Shown here in pieces: positions 47,223 through 55,108 of a stretch of DNA of 64,000 nt; positions within the stretch are counted from its first letter, which is position 1, and every line of letters starts with the position of its first letter. Where the stretch lies: assembly GCF_007860125.1 (NCBI RefSeq), contig NZ_SJPW01000001.1, forward strand, positions 1,425,900 to 1,489,899. Reading direction: 5' to 3'. A program made the translations under genes and the position numbers. The notes under the pieces were generated by a model. The model saw only the letters and a list, made by a program, of their open reading frames with translations. It was not told the DNA's origin and made no database searches. This DNA comes from Rubripirellula tenax (GTDB taxonomy: Bacteria > Planctomycetota > Planctomycetia > Pirellulales > Pirellulaceae).

Positions 47223-47483
47223 ATGACGCCTGCTGAAATTCGAGACGAGATTTTGGACATCCTCGAGGACATCTCGCCAGACGACGACCTCGATGGCTTG
47301 GACGACCAAAAAGCGTTTCGCGAACAACTCGAACTCGACAGCATGGACTTCTTGGACATCGTCATGGAACTGCGAAAACGCCACCGTGTCCAGATTCCTG
47401 AAGAAGACTACGGCCACTTGGCCAGCATGCATTCGACGGTGACCTATTTGGAACCGAAGATGCGAGACATCGTTAAGTCGTAA
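47223..47483 (+). CDS. Acyl carrier protein
   Basis: An 86-residue acidic four-helix protein. The phosphopantetheine site is LELDSMDFLDIVMEL, with Ser in the DSM motif. It differs from the common housekeeping DSLD, suggesting a specialised carrier. It follows the ketosynthase by 74 bases on the same strand and is likely co-transcribed. The start ATG is chosen by length match to ACPs. Confidence 0.88.
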   Translation: MTPAEIRDEILDILEDISPDDDLDGLDDQKAFREQLELDSMDFLDIVMELRKRHRVQIPEEDYGHLASMHSTVTYLEPKMRDIVKS

Positions 47484-47512
47484 CTTCTCTAGACCTCCAA
47501 CGGTTCATTGCG

Positions 47513-47944
47513 GTGAATGGGTTTCGATCCGGCCTGTTGACGATCGCTATCGCTGCCACCGTTGGCGTTGGGATGGCCGATCCCCCAGCCGACAATGCCG
47601 TTCGCAGCCGCAAGGAGATTCTGCGAGACGCCAGCGACGCGGGCGTCGGCCTTAGCATCGGTCGGCACCGGGGTTATCAACCCGCCGCCGATCTGGCCCA
47701 GCGGCGGAGTCAATTCTTTGGCCCCGATGTCGGGGCGACCGATGAATTGGCCAATCGGTTGCTCAACCAACAATTGCTGTATCGCAACTTCTATCGACAA
47801 GGGGGCCCGATCGGTTGTCCCGCCGATTTCAGGTCACCGATTTACCAATGGCAACCGCCCGTCGTCCAGCAGGACGGTCGCCAGTGGTTGATCCAGCCTG
47901 GGTATTTTTGGTTCCGACCGACGTCACCGCTCTGGACCCCGTGA
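47513..47944 (+). CDS. Small secreted hypothetical protein
   Basis: A 143-residue protein with a GTG start. MNGFRSGLLTIAIAATVGVGMA looks like a signal peptide. The mature part has RRSQFFGPDVGATDELANRL and an aromatic C-terminus (PGYFWFRPTSPLWTP). No domain is recognised. It is 29 bases downstream of the ACP stop, so it may belong to that transcript. The choice of this frame over overlapping alternatives rests on the signal peptide and is moderate. Confidence 0.55.
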   Translation: MNGFRSGLLTIAIAATVGVGMADPPADNAVRSRKEILRDASDAGVGLSIGRHRGYQPAADLAQRRSQFFGPDVGATDELANRLLNQQLLYRNFYRQGGPIGCPADFRSPIYQWQPPVVQQDGRQWLIQPGYFWFRPTSPLWTP

Positions 47945-48113
47945 ATCCAAATTGCGACAACCCGCGTGTCATTCCGACGACACAGCAGGGTATTCTGGGT
48001 CCATTTTCAGCCACGGCAAGACTCAAAAAAACATCCTAAAAAACCCATAACCAACTTACCACAAACGACTTACGACGAAAACAGGAACTCAACAACGGTG
48101 ACAGAAGACAAGT

Positions 48114-48130
48114 TTGGCGCGGTTGATGCA
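48114..48130 (+). promoter_or_regulatory. Possible sigma-54 promoter upstream of the Tyr/Gly-rich protein
   Basis: TTGGCGCGGTTGATGCA has GG and GC exactly 10 bases apart, matching the -24/-12 layout of sigma-54 promoters (YTGGCACGRNNNTTGCW), with two mismatches. A start near 48141 would give about a 90-base leader to the ATG at 48231. Otherwise, nothing is seen in the 286 bases between genes (47945-48230). Chance matches in a window this size are plausible. Confidence 0.35.
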
Positions 48131-48230
48131 GTATTATTGCAATCGCGGTCCAGGCACTTCGCCTGACCCAGCAACCTCCGCCGCGCCGGCAACTCGCCGC
48201 ACGTGGCAACCGCAGAAAGGCCCCCCAAAG

Positions 48231-48617
48231 ATGTTAACGCTCACCAAGTGGATGGTGGCACCCGTTCTTGCCGCCGGTTTATTGTTCGCTACCGACACAC
48301 CAACGGCCAACGCTGGTGGGTTTTCCATTTCGATCGGAAATGGGGGATTCGGCAATGGTGGTTACCGATCGTATCGCCCCAGTTACGGTGGCGGTTACTA
48401 CAACTCCTACCGACCGTCCTACGGCACGAACTACGGCGTCCGCTACGGACACGTGCCCAGTTACCAAGTGCCTCGCTACTCGGTCCCTCTCTATCGCAGC
48501 AACTACGGCGGTCACTACGACTACCATCCAACCGAAGTCGTACCGCACGGCAATCACTACGACGTGTACCCCGGTCACTACGACTACCACCGTGGCAGCC
48601 ATTACGGCCACCACTAA
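48231..48617 (+). CDS. Tyr/Gly/His-rich secreted protein
   Basis: A 128-residue protein. The signal peptide is MLTLTKWMVAPVLAAGLLFA, with cleavage probably at ANA-GG. The mature chain is low-complexity: GNGGFGNGGYRSYRPSYGGG, then repeated SYRPSYG and HYDYH units and a C-terminus HYDYHRGSHYGHH. It has no recognisable enzyme domain; Tyr/His-rich composition could suit metal binding or surface adhesion, which is speculation. Starts further upstream would place extra polar residues before the signal peptide. A strong terminator follows. Confidence 0.75.
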   Translation: MLTLTKWMVAPVLAAGLLFATDTPTANAGGFSISIGNGGFGNGGYRSYRPSYGGGYYNSYRPSYGTNYGVRYGHVPSYQVPRYSVPLYRSNYGGHYDYHPTEVVPHGNHYDVYPGHYDYHRGSHYGHH

Positions 48618-48694
48618 CCCAAGTCGGGCCAGCCACCTCTAGCCAAGCACCGAAAACGGGGTCGGCCAAACGTTGCGGTTTCCGTTAAACATTC

Positions 48695-48730
48695 ACCGCC
48701 GTTCTGTGAAAGCAGAGCGGCGGTTTTTTT
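48695..48730 (+). terminator. Intrinsic terminator
   Basis: ACCGCCG (48695-48701) and CGGCGGT (48718-48724) form the stem, extended by inner CTG/CAG pairing, and are followed by TTTTTTT to 48730. It ends the Tyr/Gly-rich gene. Confidence 0.85.
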
Positions 48731-48800
48731 ATGCCTGGTCGATCAGTGTTGCGATCAAAATCGTTACGGTTAACAAACGGGCCGACGGTTTCTAAACTCG

Positions 48801-49433
48801 ATGCTTCCTTTCGAATCGTCCTCTGCGTTCGACCACACCAATCCCCCATCGCATTCCATGCTTCCCAACGATCGACGGTACCAATTCGGCGGTCTTTTAT
48901 TTCTCGTGTCGTTGACCGTATTTTTTGTGTCGAGCATTTTGCTCTATGCGATCTACGCCTATTCCCGACGCGGCGACGTGCAGAGCACCGCAGCACTGCC
49001 GCAGAGCTTTCTTATCAGCACGGTTTGCTTGATCGTGATCAGCGGCCTGGTTCACATGGCGACACGATCGGTGCGTCGCGATCGTCGGGTTGCCACGACG
49101 ACACTGCTTACCATCAGCGCCATGTCGGGAACGATCTTCATGGGAGTCCAGTTTTTGGCCATGAGCGAGATGCTGGCGGGCCCAGCCCTTCGAGGCGGCA
49201 CCGGCAAAGGCGTCGCCGGAATGGTGGCCGTGTTAGCCCTATTGCATGCCTTGCACGTCGCCGGTGGCGTGATCGCATTGGGCATCGTGGCGATGCGTTC
49301 GTGGAAAGGCTGTTACGACCACGAACGACATTGGCCGGTCGATTTCTCGGCCCAGTACTGGCACTTTCTCGACGGCGTTTGGTTGTTCATGCTGGCGGCC
49401 TTTTGGTTCACCACAGGCGGATTCGATTTTTGA
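48801..49433 (+). CDS. Orphan cytochrome c oxidase subunit III-like protein
   Basis: A 210-residue membrane protein with five hydrophobic segments. The C-terminal signature, LHALHVAGGVIALGIV and then RHWPVDFSAQYWHFLDGVWLFML, is typical of haem-copper oxidase subunit III/NorE proteins. No subunit I or II genes are nearby, so it may support an oxidase encoded elsewhere. ATG 48801 gives a short polar N-terminus; ATG 48858 is the alternative. It converges on the KDPG aldolase gene, 7 bases apart. Confidence 0.8.
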   Translation: MLPFESSSAFDHTNPPSHSMLPNDRRYQFGGLLFLVSLTVFFVSSILLYAIYAYSRRGDVQSTAALPQSFLISTVCLIVISGLVHMATRSVRRDRRVATTTLLTISAMSGTIFMGVQFLAMSEMLAGPALRGGTGKGVAGMVAVLALLHALHVAGGVIALGIVAMRSWKGCYDHERHWPVDFSAQYWHFLDGVWLFMLAAFWFTTGGFDF

Positions 49434-49440
49434 AGTCTCG

Positions 49441-50109
49441 TCACTTCACTTTCATTTCCTTGACGATCGCGGCAGCTTCGATCGCGTTGTCAATCACCGC
49501 CGACCAATTCTGATGACGAATGAAATTCTGGGGCGCGATCCAAGCGCCGCCGACGGCGATGATGTCGTTGTGATACAGATACGCGGTCATGTTTTCGGGA
49601 TTGATGCCACCGGACACGAAATATCGGATCCCCAAATGCTCGTACGGCATCGCCATGGTTCGCAAGTACTTGATTCCCCCGATCGGTTCGATCGGGAACA
49701 CTTTCAATTGCCGGCACCCCAATTCGATCGCCGATTCCATTTCGGACGGTGTGATCACGCCCGGTGCAAACGGAAAACCATTTTGCCGAGCCTCGCGAAC
49801 GACTGCTGGCGACAACCCGGGTGCGACTCCGAACGCAGCGCCCGCTGCTATCGCTTCGTGGACTTGATCCGCCATCAATATGGTCCCCGCACCGACTAAC
49901 ATGCCGGGAACCTCATCGCGGATGCGTTTCATCGCCTCGGCCGCCGCGCGGGTGCGAAAGGTGACTTCCATCACATCGATGTGACACGCAAGCAATGCCT
50001 TGGCCAGCGGCACGGCATCGTCCGAATTGTCGATCATGACGACGGCCATTGCACCGCACCCACCGATGCGTGCGAGAAGTTCGGGCGAAAAATCAGCGTC
50101 GCTGGTCAT
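49441..50109 (-). CDS. eda: 2-dehydro-3-deoxy-phosphogluconate (KDPG) / 4-hydroxy-2-oxoglutarate aldolase
   Basis: A 222-residue class I aldolase. MEVTFRT carries the Glu, and LKVFPIEPIGG holds the Schiff-base Lys. GAGTILMADQV, APGLSPAVV and FVSGGINPENM match the family. It cleaves KDPG to pyruvate and glyceraldehyde-3-phosphate, or hydroxyoxoglutarate, in sugar acid catabolism. The frame extends upstream to 50241, but that would overlap the preceding gene, and ATG 50109 begins just before the barrel. It is 28 bases after the gluzincin-LRR stop on the same strand, an odd pairing by function. Confidence 0.9.
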   Translation of the reverse strand: MTSDADFSPELLARIGGCGAMAVVMIDNSDDAVPLAKALLACHIDVMEVTFRTRAAAEAMKRIRDEVPGMLVGAGTILMADQVHEAIAAGAAFGVAPGLSPAVVREARQNGFPFAPGVITPSEMESAIELGCRQLKVFPIEPIGGIKYLRTMAMPYEHLGIRYFVSGGINPENMTAYLYHNDIIAVGGAWIAPQNFIRHQNWSAVIDNAIEAAAIVKEMKVK

Positions 50110-50137
50110 CGTTCTTTTCCATGGAAGCGTCAGGTGG

Positions 50138-51850
50138 TCAGGGTGCAGAACGCAACTGCAACGGATTGAAATCGGCCGACGTTGATTGACGCAGCCGGTC
50201 CGTCCCCGCGTTCGTGATCTCGGTCCGTTGAACGTCGACACTGCTTAGCTTACCCATCCCAAGGATCGCGGGGATCGATTGATCGGTAATCTTGGTGCCC
50301 GTCATCCAAAGCACTTCGATACCTGCGGCCGACTTGACCGCGTCGATCACACGATCATCGACCTTTGTCCAACTGAGATCCAATTCACGCAGTTTGTTCG
50401 CACCGGCCAACCAGGTCGCCAAACCAGCATCAATGCGGGTCGCTTCCAGCGTCAATTGCTCGATCCTTTGGGACGACGGAACCAGGCCGGTCACCGCGTC
50501 GTTTCCGATCGGCAATCGAGCCAAATCCAACCAGGTCAAGTTCGCCTGAACCCCCATCGAAGCCAGCCCAACGGACGTCACCTCGCATCCGGCCAAGCAC
50601 AGCGATTCGAGTGAGCGCGTCGGCCGATTCGCAATCAGGACCGCGTCGTCGACGGCCAGAAACGGACGCGTCGATGCATCATCCGGCATCGAAACCGGAT
50701 CATCACCGAAATCCACGTCGATCTGGTACAGCTTCGCCAATTCGCGATAGACCCACATACGATCCTTGGCATCGTTGCCATCGATCAAACGATGCATTTG
50801 CGTAATCGCATGAGCATACCACCGCGCGATGTCATCGCGTTTCTGGGCCGCCAATCGCCCGTCACGCTGCAGTTCGTCGATTGACATCTCATCACCGCCG
50901 ACGAGCGTTCGATAGCGACCGAATTGCAACCGCGGCGAATCCCAACCGCCGACCGTCGCGAAGGTGTCACCGACAAACAGTGACTCAAAGTATCCGGCGA
51001 TCCCTTCGACCAACCAGAAACCCGATCGTTCGCCCGGCATCGACCGAGCGAGTCGGCTGCGCGTCGCTTCGCGAAAAAGTTGATGCACCAATTCATGACG
51101 CCGCGTCGCCGCATCGTCAACGTCGGAAGCGTACAAGCACATCGCTTTCCGAGCGTCGCTATAAAACCCCGTCGACCGTTCGATTCCGGGAACGTCTCGG
51201 CTGAGCGCGAGCGCGTATTCCACGGCGTCACGAAACAACACCACCTTCAATTTGCTTCGGACCGTGATCCGTCCGCGATTGTCGGCCAAGTGATTCGACA
51301 CCGGTGACGTCGCGTCCCAACCGTCGAACACGCCGGACACTTGATCACGGGCTTCCCAAAGTGGAAAGAACATCTGGGTCCACACCCAATAACAACGCTC
51401 TAAGTCCGTGGCCACCGCCGACGACGCCGCCTCGTCCGCTTGGCTGTAGATCACGAAATGCGGCGTATCGATTTCGGCGTAGGTTCCTGGCTTCCATCGC
51501 AACCAAGTCGGCGCAGTGCGACTGCGTTTCGCCGACCAGTTTGGCGCATCGCCAATCGGCAAGCCCAAAAATCGACGAAGCACACCGTCGGTCGGATCGC
51601 GGCGATGTGCTTTCCACACCTGCAAATAAGCACTCCAACCGCCGCTACGATTTCCAACATTGGCTTGGTCCATCGCATCGTCGGGGAACCGCGAAGTGGG
51701 CGACAACTCGTCACATTGGACATTCGCATCCAGGGGAATGAACATCGTCGTACGATCGATCCACGAGTCCACTGGATCGCCGGCTCGTGAATTCAATGCA
51801 GCTGCGAACAACCAAACCATCACGGCCAAGGCGGCTACCTTTTTCGCCAT
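50138..51850 (-). CDS. Gluzincin-type metalloprotease-like domain fused to leucine-rich repeats, exported
   Basis: A 570-residue protein. Signal peptide: MAKKVAALAVMVWLFAAALN. Residues about 100-380 have a zincin layout with RRHELVHQLF (HExxH; Zn ligands His/His and catalytic Glu) and WLVEGIAGYFES, supplying the third ligand Glu typical of clan MA(E). Residues about 410-560 are leucine-rich repeats of the bacterial type (LTWLDLARLPIGNDAV, LRELDLSWTKVDDRVI, LSSVDVQRTEITNAG). The combination suggests a periplasmic protease with a protein-binding repeat tail. AAGGAG precedes ATG 51850. It is divergent from the sulfatase. Confidence 0.75.
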   Translation of the reverse strand: MAKKVAALAVMVWLFAAALNSRAGDPVDSWIDRTTMFIPLDANVQCDELSPTSRFPDDAMDQANVGNRSGGWSAYLQVWKAHRRDPTDGVLRRFLGLPIGDAPNWSAKRSRTAPTWLRWKPGTYAEIDTPHFVIYSQADEAASSAVATDLERCYWVWTQMFFPLWEARDQVSGVFDGWDATSPVSNHLADNRGRITVRSKLKVVLFRDAVEYALALSRDVPGIERSTGFYSDARKAMCLYASDVDDAATRRHELVHQLFREATRSRLARSMPGERSGFWLVEGIAGYFESLFVGDTFATVGGWDSPRLQFGRYRTLVGGDEMSIDELQRDGRLAAQKRDDIARWYAHAITQMHRLIDGNDAKDRMWVYRELAKLYQIDVDFGDDPVSMPDDASTRPFLAVDDAVLIANRPTRSLESLCLAGCEVTSVGLASMGVQANLTWLDLARLPIGNDAVTGLVPSSQRIEQLTLEATRIDAGLATWLAGANKLRELDLSWTKVDDRVIDAVKSAAGIEVLWMTGTKITDQSIPAILGMGKLSSVDVQRTEITNAGTDRLRQSTSADFNPLQLRSAP

Positions 51851-51944
51851 CACGACGTCTCCTTGCGTTAAACTAACGACCTCGCGTCACATGCCAAATC
51901 GTATGCCGCCCCCTCCGCATCGCAACCCCCACCAAGTTGTCACC

Positions 51945-53471
51945 ATGCCGCTGCCGATAAGAACTTTCATCTGCCTGTTCGTTGCCCTGACTTACTTCCC
52001 CACATCCTGGGCAGCGGAACGAAACGTCTTGTTCATCATCACCGATGACGAAAGTCCCACGCTTGGATGTTACGGCGATACCGCCGCAAAGACACCCGCA
52101 ATCGACGCGATTGCCGCCGATGGCTTGATCTTTCGCAACGCGTTTGCAACGACGGCATCCTGCAGCGCCAGCCGCAGCGTTGTCATGAGCGGGCTACACA
52201 ACCATCGCAACGGTCAATTCGGACACCAGCATCACTACCACAAGTTCTCATCGTTCCACGACGTCGTTCGTCTGGCGCTACCGCAGGTACTCGACCGCGC
52301 CGGCTATCGCACTGGGCACATTGGGAAGTATCACGTTGCGCCGGAATCTGTTTACCACTACGAAACCTACCTACAAGGCAACGAACGCAATACCGTCGCG
52401 ATGGCCGACGCCAGCCGTGAATTCATCACCGACACATCCGACGACCGTCCGTTCATGCTTTATTTCGCGACATCCGACCCACACCGTGGCGGCGGTGTCG
52501 ACAAAACATCGGCGTCGAAGCACAAGCCGGATCTGTTCGGGAACAAACCCAACGACGGGTCTTATCCGGGCATCAACGAAGTGATCTACGACCCGGCCGA
52601 TGTCGTGGTGCCGCCGTTTCTGCCCGACACACCCGAGACACGAGAAGAGTTGGCACAGTACTATCAATCGGTCGCGCGAATCGACCAGGGCGTTGCCCGC
52701 TTGGTCCAGATCTTGAAGGAAGCCGACCTGTACGACAAAACGCTGATCCTTTTCACCAGCGACCACGGCATGGCGTTCGCCGGTGGAAAAACGACGGTGT
52801 ACGAAGGCGGACTGCGAGTCCCAATGGTCGTCCGCGATCCCTATCAAAGCAAACGCGGTGTCGAAAGCGAGGCGATGATCAGCCACATCGACATCACGCC
52901 AACGCTGCTGGACTTCGCCGGCGGATTGGACGCCAAAACCAACGGACCGATCAAACCCGTCAACGCAAAACAGTACTGGAAAGAACGCGACGAAGCGGTC
53001 ATGGACAATCGCGACGGCGGTAAAAAATTCGACGCCTATCACGGTAAGTCTTGGCTGCACTGTTTGGCGACCCCATCGGAATCGCATCATGACACGATCT
53101 TTGCCTCGCATACGTTCCACGAGATTCAGATGTACTATCCGATGCGTGTGATCCGCGACGACAAGTACAAACTGATTTGGAACATCGCCCACCCGCTTCC
53201 TTATCCGTTCGCGTCAGATCTTTGGAAGGCAAGCAGCTGGCAAGCTCAATGGGAAAAGGGAAAAGACGCACCCTACGGAAACACCACCGTCGGACGATAC
53301 GTGCAACGGCCCGCATTTGAGCTATTCGATATCGCGGCTGACCCGAACGAAACGACGAACTTGGCAACCAGCCAAGGTCATCAAGACGTTCTCGAAACTT
53401 ACAAAGCAAAGCTAAAAGCGATGCAAAAAGAAATGGACGATCCGTGGGTCATGAAATGGGACTACGAATGA
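51945..53471 (+). CDS. Sulfatase (N-sulfoglucosamine sulfohydrolase-like)
   Basis: A 508-residue exported sulfatase; the signal peptide ends near SWA-AE. The formylglycine motif is C73-SASR in TTASCSASRSVVMSG (CxAxR; Cys-type, needing a formylglycine-generating enzyme). Metal ligands are in ITDDESPTLGCYGD and FTSDHGMAFAGG. GHIGKYHV stands where GKWHLG is common. The layout resembles heparan-N-sulfatase (family S1_8-like). Planctomycetes carry many sulfatases for marine sulfated glycans. ATG 51945 places the signal peptide at the N-terminus; earlier ATGs (51891, 51903) add a Pro/His-rich prefix. Confidence 0.88.
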   Translation: MPLPIRTFICLFVALTYFPTSWAAERNVLFIITDDESPTLGCYGDTAAKTPAIDAIAADGLIFRNAFATTASCSASRSVVMSGLHNHRNGQFGHQHHYHKFSSFHDVVRLALPQVLDRAGYRTGHIGKYHVAPESVYHYETYLQGNERNTVAMADASREFITDTSDDRPFMLYFATSDPHRGGGVDKTSASKHKPDLFGNKPNDGSYPGINEVIYDPADVVVPPFLPDTPETREELAQYYQSVARIDQGVARLVQILKEADLYDKTLILFTSDHGMAFAGGKTTVYEGGLRVPMVVRDPYQSKRGVESEAMISHIDITPTLLDFAGGLDAKTNGPIKPVNAKQYWKERDEAVMDNRDGGKKFDAYHGKSWLHCLATPSESHHDTIFASHTFHEIQMYYPMRVIRDDKYKLIWNIAHPLPYPFASDLWKASSWQAQWEKGKDAPYGNTTVGRYVQRPAFELFDIAADPNETTNLATSQGHQDVLETYKAKLKAMQKEMDDPWVMKWDYE

Positions 53472-53517
53472 CCGACGTGCGGTCAGCGCGGACTTTCGCG
53501 GATCAAGAGTTAACGGA

Positions 53518-54855
53518 TCAATAGTCGATGACGTTCAGGTCGTCTCGCAATTCGATCAACTTGTCCAACACCCCATAGCCGATGGACGTGTTGGCGACTC
53601 GAAGCGTCTTCAATTTGGTGAGCTTGCCGAGTTCGCCGAACGTCTTGTCGGTCAAACGAGTTCCGCTGACGTTCAGTTGTTCCAAGTTGGTCAACATCAA
53701 GATCGTTGGCAGCGATGCGTCGGTGATCTTGGTCGAACGTACATCCAGGTTGTTTAGTTTGGTGAGTTTTCCAAATTCGGCGAAGGCGTCGTCGTCAAGG
53801 TTCTTGGTTTCCCACAAACTCAACAACTTCAAGTTCGTCATCTTGCCGATCAACTTGAATCCCTCGGAAGTGACCAGACGACACTCGCTGATGTCAAGGA
53901 AATCAACGTTTGGCAGCGAAGCGATGATGGCCATTCCCGCATCGTCCAGCGACGAGTCTCGCAATTCCAATTGCTGCATTTTCGTCAGCCCTTGGATGTG
54001 CTTGAGCCCTTCGCCCGTGACGTCCGTGCCTCGGATTCGCAGGCGTCGCATGTTTTTAAAATTCGCGACTGCCGCCATGCCTTCGTCGTTGATCTTGGTG
54101 TAATCCATTTGCAAAAGCGCCAGCGCCGGGTTCTTGCCCAACGCTTGCAACGTGTCGTTGGTCAGCGTGGTGCAATAATTCAAATTCAACGACGTCAGCG
54201 GCAGCGACGCCAACCGCATCGCCCCCTCGTCATTGATCTTCGCCTTTTCTAACTGGATGTCTTTCAACGTCTTGATCTTGGCAAGTGATACTGTGCCCGG
54301 ATCTGCAATGTTCGTATTTCGCAAATCGATTGCCCGCAACTTTGGCAAACCGGAAATATTTTTGAGTCCTTCGTCGGTAACGGCGGTGCGACGCAGGAAG
54401 AGCACCTCCAACGACTGAATTTCTTTGATCGCCGCCAGCGCACCGTCCCCGGCGGCCGAGTCGGACAGGTCCAAACGCTTCAGCCCATTCAGCTTCGCCA
54501 ACACACCGAGCGCATCGTCGGTCAGCCCCGGCCCCGACAACGTCAATTCCGAAAGGGCGGGCAAACCCTCCAAATCGGCCAATGCCGAGACAATCTCTGG
54601 CGAAACAACGCCTGACACCTTCACCACGTTTCCGTTCGAATTTTCGCCCAACGTAAAACCAGCTTCCGTCAGCGTCTTGACCGCGTCGACGTCATCTTTC
54701 GCGGGCGGGGCAGCCGGCTTCGGCTCCGCTTTCGAAACGGCTGTCTTGTCGCTCGGTTTCGATGCCGTGTCCGTGGAATTTCGACAACCCAATGAAAACG
54801 CCAAAATCACAACAGCGTTGAAGACGACGGCGAATTTGGCGAGGCGAAACATCAT
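53518..54855 (-). CDS. Leucine-rich-repeat lipoprotein
   Basis: A 445-residue protein. The N-terminal MFRLAKFAVVFNAVVILAFS ends at lipobox SLGC. A Lys/Ala/Pro-rich linker runs to about residue 60. It then has about 13 LRRs of 22-25 residues with repeated L..L.L..T.I.D.G (KTLKDIQLEKAKINDEGAMR, LEQLNVSGTRLTDKTF). LRRs mediate protein or ligand binding. No catalytic domain is seen. The gene converges on the sulfatase and is divergent from the oxidoreductase. Confidence 0.85.
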   Translation of the reverse strand: MMFRLAKFAVVFNAVVILAFSLGCRNSTDTASKPSDKTAVSKAEPKPAAPPAKDDVDAVKTLTEAGFTLGENSNGNVVKVSGVVSPEIVSALADLEGLPALSELTLSGPGLTDDALGVLAKLNGLKRLDLSDSAAGDGALAAIKEIQSLEVLFLRRTAVTDEGLKNISGLPKLRAIDLRNTNIADPGTVSLAKIKTLKDIQLEKAKINDEGAMRLASLPLTSLNLNYCTTLTNDTLQALGKNPALALLQMDYTKINDEGMAAVANFKNMRRLRIRGTDVTGEGLKHIQGLTKMQQLELRDSSLDDAGMAIIASLPNVDFLDISECRLVTSEGFKLIGKMTNLKLLSLWETKNLDDDAFAEFGKLTKLNNLDVRSTKITDASLPTILMLTNLEQLNVSGTRLTDKTFGELGKLTKLKTLRVANTSIGYGVLDKLIELRDDLNVIDY

Positions 54856-55108
54856 GAAACGGTACTTCCGAGGCGGGTGAGAAACGGGCGTGGGCGGGTG
54901 GGCACCCGGGTAGGAGTCGGCGCAAATCGTTGCCCCGCAATCTCGCCCTTGGTATGGTAAGAGCGGCGTCGTATTCTACCAAGTTGCGTAGAAACCGGAA
55001 CGCACAGAAACCGGAACGCATTGAAACCGGAACGCTCGGGCGTTGATTGAATTTGCGTCCGCCTCAACCGAACAGAACAGAACTCTCCACCGCTTTGAAA
55101 GAACATTC

